From Fimenecus sp045579305 (GTDB lineage Bacteria; Bacillota; Clostridia; Oscillospirales; Acutalibacteraceae): a stretch of DNA of 10,432 nucleotides. This document shows, piece after piece, positions 6,115-10,432 of the stretch. Under the pieces are notes generated by a model, which saw only the letters and a list, made by a program, of their open reading frames with translations, ran no database searches and was not told where the DNA came from. Where the stretch lies: positions 1 through 10,432 of the forward strand of contig JAZNLY010000031.1 of NCBI GenBank assembly GCA_045579305.1, written 5' to 3'. The position numbers and the translations under genes were made by a program. Position 1 is the stretch's first letter. Each line of letters begins with the position of its first letter.

Positions 6115-7611
6115 ATGAATACTTATGAGGCAATAAACTCTCTCGTTGAGTTTGGCATAAGAGAAAAACTTATTGAAAAAGAAGATAAGGTATGGGCGAT
6201 AAACCGTATGCTTGAAATCCTTGATATGGACAGTACGGAAACTGATGCAGAAGTTAAAACAGAAGACCTTCAGGAAATTCTTAAAGTTATTCTTGATTTT
6301 GCAGTGGAAAAAGGTCTTTGCGAAGATTCTGTTGTTTATAAAGATTTGTTTGATACAAAGGTAATGGGTGTGCTCACACCAAGACCATCACAAGTTATTA
6401 AGACTTTTAAAGAAAAATATGCTCAGTCACCTGAGGATGCAACTGATTATTACTATCACCTTGCTCGTAAATCTGACTATATCCGTGAATACAGAATCAA
6501 GAATGATGTAAAATGGGTAACAAGCACAGAATATGGTGACATTGACATTACAATCAATCTTGCTAAACCGGAAAAAGACCCTAAGGCTATTGCTGCTGCA
6601 ACAAAAATGGAACAGAGCTCATATCCAAAGTGTATGCTTTGTAAGGAAAACGAGGGATACAGAGGTCGAGTTAATCATCCTGCACGTCAGAATCACAGAG
6701 TTATTCCGATTTGCCTTGATGGTGTGAATGCGTTTATGCAGTATTCACCTTATGTTTACTACAACGAGCATTGTATCGTGTTTGACGAGGCTCACAAGCC
6801 AATGAAGGTTTGCGAAAAGAATTTCAGACGTCTTTTCGATTTTGTTAAGCAGTTCCCTCATTATTTCATCGGTTCAAACTCCGATTTGCCCATTTCAGGT
6901 GGCTCAATTCTTACTCACGAGCATTTCCAGGGTGGTCGTTATGAGTTTGCAATGGCAAAGGCAGAAATCGAAGAATATGTTACATTCGAAGGCTTTAAAG
7001 ATGTTACAGCAGGCATCGTGAAATGGCCTATGTCAGTTATCCGACTTCAGGGTGAAGATACTGACAGAATCTGTACTCTTGCAGGAAAAATTCTCGCAAC
7101 TTGGCGTGATTATTCTGATGACGAGGCATTTATTATTGCAAAAACTGATGACGGTGTAATTCATAACACAATCACACCAATTACAAGATATGCAAACGGT
7201 AAGTACGAAATCGACCTTGTTCTTCGTAATAACATTACAACAGAAGAATATCCTGACGGTTTCTATCATCCACATCCTGAATATCATAACATCAAGAAAG
7301 AAAACATTGGTCTTATTGAGGTTATGGGTCTTGCAGTGCTTCCATCCCGTCTTAAAACAGAAATGGCAATTTTAAAGGACGCTATTCTTGAAAACAAGGA
7401 CGTGAAATCTGATGAAAGAATCGCAAAACATGCTGACTGGGCAGAGGTTATCAAGTCAAAACATGATGATATAAATGCAGACAACTGTGAACAGATTATC
7501 CGTGATGAAATTGGTATAGTGTTTGCAAGTATTCTTGAACAGTGTGGCGTGTTCGACAGAACTGAACAGGGCAGAGCACAGTTTAAGAAATTCATTTCAA
7601 GTGTAAAATAG
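6115..7611 (+). CDS. galT: UDP-glucose--hexose-1-phosphate uridylyltransferase, class 2 (GalT)
   Basis: Leloir-pathway enzyme that transfers UMP from UDP-glucose to galactose-1-phosphate, giving UDP-galactose and glucose-1-phosphate; cytoplasmic. The 498-aa length matches the Gram-positive class 2 family rather than the roughly 350-aa E. coli type. Seen: the substrate region YPKCMLCKENEGYRGRVNHPARQNHR (with Cys173/Cys176); YYNEHCIVF (215-223); the catalytic HIT-superfamily segment ILTHEHFQGGRYEF (265-278) with His268/His270; then HNTITPI (350-356), FYHPHPEYHNIKKENIGLIEVMGLAVLP, and a C-terminus GRAQFKKFISSVK. The ATG is fixed by the upstream GGGGTG site. No galK, galE or transporter of an obvious sugar type is adjacent, so it appears to be a stand-alone transcription unit and its partners are probably elsewhere. 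Related enzymes also act in bifidobacterial-type lacto-N-biose use, so hexose specificity is not proven by sequence. Confidence 0.95.
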   Translation: MNTYEAINSLVEFGIREKLIEKEDKVWAINRMLEILDMDSTETDAEVKTEDLQEILKVILDFAVEKGLCEDSVVYKDLFDTKVMGVLTPRPSQVIKTFKEKYAQSPEDATDYYYHLARKSDYIREYRIKNDVKWVTSTEYGDIDITINLAKPEKDPKAIAAATKMEQSSYPKCMLCKENEGYRGRVNHPARQNHRVIPICLDGVNAFMQYSPYVYYNEHCIVFDEAHKPMKVCEKNFRRLFDFVKQFPHYFIGSNSDLPISGGSILTHEHFQGGRYEFAMAKAEIEEYVTFEGFKDVTAGIVKWPMSVIRLQGEDTDRICTLAGKILATWRDYSDDEAFIIAKTDDGVIHNTITPITRYANGKYEIDLVLRNNITTEEYPDGFYHPHPEYHNIKKENIGLIEVMGLAVLPSRLKTEMAILKDAILENKDVKSDERIAKHADWAEVIKSKHDDINADNCEQIIRDEIGIVFASILEQCGVFDRTEQGRAQFKKFISSVK

Positions 7612-7620
7612 ATTTAAGCG

Positions 7621-7634
7621 CAGAGTGCAGAGTG
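7621..7634 (+). repeat. Tandem CAGAGTG heptamers after galT
   Basis: Two perfect head-to-tail CAGAGTG units lie between the galT stop and its terminator. A related pair, CAGAATG CAGAACA, occurs at 10304-10317. I recognise this kind of short CAGAGTG/CAGAATG tract as frequent in intergenic DNA of gut Clostridia. The role is unknown. Confidence 0.5.
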
Positions 7635-7664
7635 TATGGTCTGCTACTCTAACATGAAAATTAA

Positions 7665-7700
7665 AACGGAGAGTGGGTAAAACCATTCTCCGTTATTTTT
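7665..7700. terminator. Terminator shared by galT and the convergent membrane-protein gene
   Basis: AACGGAGAGTGG pairs with CCATTCTCCGTT (12 bp with one G-T wobble), with a GTAAAA loop, followed by ATTTTT on the + strand. The - strand side reads TTAATTTTC and is weaker. The hairpin lies 53 nt after galT and directly after the stop of the opposing gene. Confidence 0.85.
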
Positions 7701-8391
7701 ATATTTCAAATCTCTTTGCGAGTTTTGGAAATAGTGGTTTAATGTGAAAAAATTTATCAATTAACTTTCCGAAACCACCGATAAGACTACCGTTGACAAT
7801 CGCTAAAATAATTGTGCCCACACCGATACCAACAAAAGATTTGAAGAAAACAAGTGTCATAATTACAGATATTGTAAGACAGGATAAATCAAAAATTGTT
7901 TTGAATCTGGTCTGGTTAAGCTTGAAATGCTCGGTAATTCCTTTAACAAAAAAGTCATAGACCTGAGGGTAGAGGTAAACTCTGAAAAACAGGGCGATTG
8001 AAAAAGCCGTAATCAAAGCACTCGCCACAAAAAATGCAATACGGACCGGCATACTCATACTACCGGGCTCTGTGATTTCCGGATTAAACATAGGAATTAC
8101 AATTCGCCATAAATCAAGTGCTGCACCGTATACAATGCAATTTAAAAATGATACAAAATAAACTAGTTTTACTTTTTTTAGTAATATGCAGAATAATATG
8201 AACAATATTGCCTGAACAACATATTCGCATTGTCCGAAGGTTAAAAACTGGAGTTTCTGACTGAGTATGTAAGCAGGAGCAACAATCATTGAAAGTCCTA
8301 AATCTGCAGCAGAAACCATGGCAACTGAAAATGATAAAATCAGAATTGCTAAAACATAAGCGAGTTCACTATAAAGTGTAATTTTTTTCAT
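7699..8391 (-). CDS. YczE/YitT-type integral membrane protein (DUF6198-like)
   Basis: A 230-aa polytopic membrane protein. Seen: about six hydrophobic segments near residues 8-29, 57-72, 76-98, 115-137, 166-186 and 188-208. There is a polar cytoplasmic stretch (YDFFVKGITEHFKLNQTRFKT, 145-165) and a basic tail (FPKLAKRFEI). The GIGVGTIILAIVNGSLIGGFGKLID segment (188-212) resembles the Gly-rich C-terminal motif of YczE/YyaS/YitT proteins, which is why I assign that group. The function of the family is not established; transport is assumed by many annotators, without proof. The ATG MKKITLYSELAYV is chosen, with GGAAAGAG about 10 nt upstream. An in-frame TTG eight codons earlier is possible but lies in the terminator T-run of the upstream gene. 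A consensus promoter lies at the end of the MFS gene, so it can be transcribed separately from it. Confidence 0.83.
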   Translation of the reverse strand: MKKITLYSELAYVLAILILSFSVAMVSAADLGLSMIVAPAYILSQKLQFLTFGQCEYVVQAILFILFCILLKKVKLVYFVSFLNCIVYGAALDLWRIVIPMFNPEITEPGSMSMPVRIAFFVASALITAFSIALFFRVYLYPQVYDFFVKGITEHFKLNQTRFKTIFDLSCLTISVIMTLVFFKSFVGIGVGTIILAIVNGSLIGGFGKLIDKFFHIKPLFPKLAKRFEI

Positions 8392-8409
8392 TGTATCCAA
8401 TCTCTTTCC

Positions 8410-8438
8410 AAACAAAAACCTGCTGAATTTCAGCAGGT
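8410..8438 (-). terminator. Intrinsic terminator of the MFS transporter gene
   Basis: On the - strand a perfect 9-bp stem ACCTGCTGA / TCAGCAGGT with an AAT loop is followed by TTTTGTTT. It lies 28 nt after the MFS stop codon and only about 20 nt before the ATG of the next gene. The + strand side lacks a T-run, so it works in one direction. Confidence 0.85.
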
Positions 8439-8440
8439 CT

Positions 8441-8469
8441 ATTATATGTTTTGTTCATTTTTTTGTCAA
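8441..8469 (-). promoter_or_regulatory. Perfect-consensus sigma-A promoter for the YczE-type gene
   Basis: On the - strand TTGACA (8469-8464), a 17-nt spacer and TATAAT (8446-8441) match the consensus at all twelve positions. The -35 includes the TGA stop of the MFS gene. The expected start, about 7 nt past the -10 at G8434, lies four bases inside the terminator stem. Confidence 0.8.
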
Positions 8470-9905
8470 TCCCATTCAGCGCCTGTAACCTTATCAAGGT
8501 CAACACCTTTTGTATCGTGGGTTTTCTTGATAATAGCATAAAGTGTAACAATAAAGCTTGGAACAAGAAGACAAAGAGCAACTGTACCGATGACGCTGTC
8601 ACCAAAGATGAGGGCCAAAATCATATTTGTAAGAAATCCGATAGCATATCCTGCAAAGCCAACAACCGTCTGTGCTGCTGTTGCGGAAGAACGGAGATTT
8701 GTAGGTGCAGATTCACTTGCCATCATAATAAGTACATCGTTTGTTGAGTAGTAACTACCTACAAATGTACCACAGAAGAAACCGATGATTTCAGGTGTTA
8801 AGAAATTCATTCTTGCACCTAAAGCGAATACTACAAAAGAAATAACGCAGTTTGCTGCAACTGTGATTGCTGCTGTTTTTCTGCCTTTTTTGTCAGAGAT
8901 AAAGCCCATAATTACCTGTGAAAGAGCCATACCGACAGGGTATAGGGTAAGTGCCTGACTGACCTCTTTAACACTGACAAGGTCTAAAAATTCTTTAGTG
9001 TTTGCACCGTAAACACTCTGTGCATAACCGTGAGTGAGAATTGCCTGATAATTCATACTGCCCACAACACCGATACCTGCAAGTGCAAAGCAAATAAATA
9101 CCCAACGAAGCTGCTTGTGACTAAAGCCAAATTTGAGAGCGTCGATAAGTCCCCCTTGTGAATCTTGTGCTTTTTTCCTTGCCTCCTCTGCCTGTAGCTC
9201 TTCTTCTGTCATACTGAGATAACGGATTCGTGAATCAATAAATGCGTCAGTTTCCCTTGCACAAAGAAGTGCGACGAGTGAAACTGCAATACCGACAATA
9301 GCAGGAATCATATAAACTCTGCGCCATTGACCGGCAGATTCCATTAACCAGTTGCGAAGTAACGGCACAAGCATAACTGCCATATTTGCAAAGAATTTAA
9401 CAACGGAATATGTAATGGCACGACTCTTACTTGGTGCAGTTTCCATAATATACACAACGTGCATATCGTGTGGCACGAAGAAAAGAATCATACAAGCACC
9501 GATAAAGTACATTATCACATTACCCGAAAGGAAAATGACAAACAATGCAAGAGCCATTCCGAACGTGTTGATAACAAGAAATGTTTTTCTGCCAAAACGG
9601 TCTGCAAGTGGTCTGTAAAGAATACCTAAAATCTGAAACGGTATTGCTACAACATTCAGAAGGTTGAGAATTGTAACCGAACTTTCACTCTGGAAGAATG
9701 TGTTTGCAATTTCGGTCTGCATAAGTGAGTTGATTTGTGATGCAATTTCGTCAACTGCATAAATCAGTGCGATAATCAGCACAAGATACCAGAAATATGT
9801 ATTGCTTTTAGGTCTTGCTTTTTGCTTTTCCCAGTATTTAAGTTCTTTTTCTTTCCTGATTTGTCTTTTTTGCAACTTTTCAGGAGACAACTGTTTAGTT
9901 TTCAT
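8466..9905 (-). CDS. Major facilitator superfamily transporter
   Basis: A 479-aa cytoplasmic-membrane secondary transporter, typically proton-coupled, with substrate unknown. Seen: a long, highly basic cytoplasmic N-terminus (1-34, rich in Lys/Arg, e.g. KRQIRKEKELKYWEKQK). Then a 12-helix arrangement whose two halves each carry the loop 2-3 signature: RPLADRFGRK (98-107) and MGFISDKKGRK (333-343). A charged central loop between helices 6 and 7 (about 218-255, MTEEELQAEEARKKAQDSQ) separates the halves. ESAPTNLRSSATA (398-410) matches the E-x-x-P-x-x-x-R motif near helix 10-11 of sugar- and metabolite-type MFS carriers, and METAPSKSRA (154-163) is its counterpart in the first half. The start is supported by GGGAGTGG (9917-9910). 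The MGMT gene lies upstream and the YczE-type gene downstream, but no enzyme nearby indicates a substrate. Confidence 0.92.
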   Translation of the reverse strand: MKTKQLSPEKLQKRQIRKEKELKYWEKQKARPKSNTYFWYLVLIIALIYAVDEIASQINSLMQTEIANTFFQSESSVTILNLLNVVAIPFQILGILYRPLADRFGRKTFLVINTFGMALALFVIFLSGNVIMYFIGACMILFFVPHDMHVVYIMETAPSKSRAITYSVVKFFANMAVMLVPLLRNWLMESAGQWRRVYMIPAIVGIAVSLVALLCARETDAFIDSRIRYLSMTEEELQAEEARKKAQDSQGGLIDALKFGFSHKQLRWVFICFALAGIGVVGSMNYQAILTHGYAQSVYGANTKEFLDLVSVKEVSQALTLYPVGMALSQVIMGFISDKKGRKTAAITVAANCVISFVVFALGARMNFLTPEIIGFFCGTFVGSYYSTNDVLIMMASESAPTNLRSSATAAQTVVGFAGYAIGFLTNMILALIFGDSVIGTVALCLLVPSFIVTLYAIIKKTHDTKGVDLDKVTGAEWD

Positions 9906-9925
9906 ATAACCACTCCCACAAACTG

Positions 9926-9954
9926 ATTATAACATATAAAAATGAAAATGCAAA
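9926..9954 (-). promoter_or_regulatory. Predicted promoter of the MFS transporter gene
   Basis: On the - strand TTTGCA (-35, four of six matches), a 17-nt spacer and a perfect TATAAT (9931-9926) precede a leader of about 14 nt. The -35 lies within one of two direct repeats AAATGCAAAG (+ strand 9946-9955 and 9963-9972), which could be binding sites for a regulator. Confidence 0.6.
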
Positions 9955-9974
9955 GACGTTTTAAATGCAAAGCA

Positions 9975-10283
9975 TTAACACAGGTCAATTCCGTATCTTA
10001 AAAGGTCAATATGTCCGTCACTTTCAAATACAATGCCTTCTTTTTCAAGCAAATCTCTTTGCATTTCACCGCCACCAAAGGCAAAAGTGCACGACACTCT
10101 GCCCTCACGATTAACTACTCTGTGACAAGGGATAACACCGGGTTGTGGGTTGTTGTGAAGAGCGTAACCCACAACTCTTGCCCATCTTGGATTCCCTGCA
10201 AGGAGTGCCACCTGACCATAGGTCGCAACTCTGCCCTCAGGAATGTTTTTCACTACCTCATAAATCTTTTCAAATGTGGTCAT
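9975..10283 (-). CDS. Small MGMT-family (O6-alkylguanine-DNA alkyltransferase domain) protein
   Basis: A 102-aa protein consisting only of the DNA-binding/active-site domain of Ada/Ogt/MGMT-type proteins, which accept an alkyl group from O6-alkylguanine onto a cysteine. Seen: the winged helix-turn-helix start FEKIYEVVKNIPEGRVATYGQVA (4-26) with the nucleotide-flipping Tyr22; NPRWARVVGYAL with the Arg finger at Arg36; and the active-site IPCHRVV (51-57) with acceptor Cys53; then FGGGEMQRDLLEKEGI (69-84). The Cys is present, so this is not an alkyltransferase-like protein with Trp (PWHRV). The N-terminal RNase H-like domain of full-length Ogt (about 170 aa) is absent, and the ATG with GAGGT 6 nt upstream shows this is the natural start, not a truncation. 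Whether it is a suicide methyltransferase or a lesion-recognition protein for nucleotide excision repair cannot be decided from sequence. Confidence 0.9.
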   Translation of the reverse strand: MTTFEKIYEVVKNIPEGRVATYGQVALLAGNPRWARVVGYALHNNPQPGVIPCHRVVNREGRVSCTFAFGGGEMQRDLLEKEGIVFESDGHIDLLRYGIDLC

Positions 10284-10303
10284 AATTATACCTCGTTAAA
10301 GTA

Positions 10304-10345
10304 CAGAATGCAGAACATTCTTCTAAATCACAAATTATAATTTGT
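10304..10345. repeat. Short repeat and palindromes upstream of the MGMT gene
   Basis: CAGAATG CAGAACA (10304-10317) resembles the heptamer pair after galT. AGAATG / CATTCT can form a 6-bp hairpin (10305-10321). ACAAATTATAATTTGT (10330-10345) is a perfect 16-bp palindrome. No gene is visible between the MGMT start and the window end. The palindrome could be a regulator site or simply part of a repeat element. Confidence 0.45.
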
Positions 10346-10375
10346 CGGTGAATTTATTGAGAACATGATACCTTG

Positions 10376-10432
10376 TAGGGGAGGGTCTCCGTGCCCTCCC
10401 AAACATATAATATGCACAGAGACCTGCCCCTA
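10376..10432. repeat. Inverted-repeat element at the right edge (possible REP/MITE-like unit)
   Basis: TAGGGG...TCTCCGTG (10376-10393) and CACAGAGACC...CCCCTA (10415-10432) are inverted repeats matching at 15 of 18 positions, with a 21-nt AT-rich centre. A second, competing hairpin, GGGAGGG / CCCTCCC (10379-10385 / 10394-10400), is nested in the left arm. The right boundary coincides with the window end, so the element may extend further. Dispersed GTAGGGG...CCCC repeats are, to my recollection, frequent in Ruminococcaceae intergenic DNA. Confidence 0.55.

Noticed and set aside
8392..8415. TTG start extending the YczE-type protein by eight residues
   Set aside because: It lies within the T-run of the MFS terminator with only a weak AGCAGG upstream; the ATG fits the family N-terminus better.
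9975..10283. Alkyltransferase-like (ATL) protein lacking catalysis
   Set aside because: ATL proteins have Trp or Ala at the acceptor position; here PCHRV keeps the Cys.
8466..10283. An MGMT-MFS-YczE operon acting as one system
   Set aside because: The MFS and YczE-type genes each have their own predicted promoter and a terminator separates them, so joint function is not supported.
10284..10295. TATAAT directly before the MGMT start as a -10 element
   Set aside because: It lies between the ribosome binding site and the ATG, so it cannot be the promoter for this gene with the leader it needs.

Overview
The window looks like chromosome of an AT-rich, low-GC Gram-positive gut or rumen bacterium of the Clostridia, most likely Oscillospiraceae/Ruminococcaceae. 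That placement is inferred from the Cys-rich surface-protein repeats at the left edge, strong AGGAGG-type ribosome binding sites, the ddl-ywiB(DUF1934)-argS gene order, a class-2 (about 500 aa) GalT, and short repeats at the right edge of a type I associate with these genomes. It is mostly housekeeping sequence. I see no CRISPR array, insertion sequence, phage module, toxin-antitoxin pair, tRNA or rRNA.

Layout from left to right. The 3' end of a secreted or surface repeat protein (+) ends at a bidirectional terminator. It converges on an uncharacterised 292-aa soluble protein (-). An AT-rich divergent intergenic region then leads into a tight three-gene + strand operon: D-alanine--D-alanine ligase, a YwiB/DUF1934 protein that starts at a GTG overlapping the ddl stop, and arginyl-tRNA synthetase. 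A strong bidirectional terminator separates argS from a convergent cysteine synthase (-). The cysteine synthase is divergently transcribed from galT (+), and two good promoters face away from each other across a dyad-rich spacer. After galT and another shared terminator come three - strand genes, in transcription order: a small MGMT-family alkyl transfer protein, an MFS transporter, and a YczE/YitT-type membrane protein.

Functionally the genes cover peptidoglycan precursor synthesis (Ddl), translation (ArgS), cysteine synthesis, galactose handling, DNA alkylation repair and two membrane proteins. They are separate transcription units rather than one pathway.

The most interesting structural points are four. 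(1) A consensus promoter sits on the MFS stop codon, and its predicted start site lies inside the MFS terminator hairpin, so the downstream gene's own transcript would not carry the complete terminator. (2) The surface protein ends in a Cys/His-flanked amphipathic segment that may be a cell-envelope targeting signal. (3) The right edge carries an imperfect 58-bp inverted repeat with a competing internal hairpin. (4) The cysK-galT divergent promoter region contains spaced inverted repeats. None of these is a clearly new biological system; all rest on sequence reading and partly on inference.
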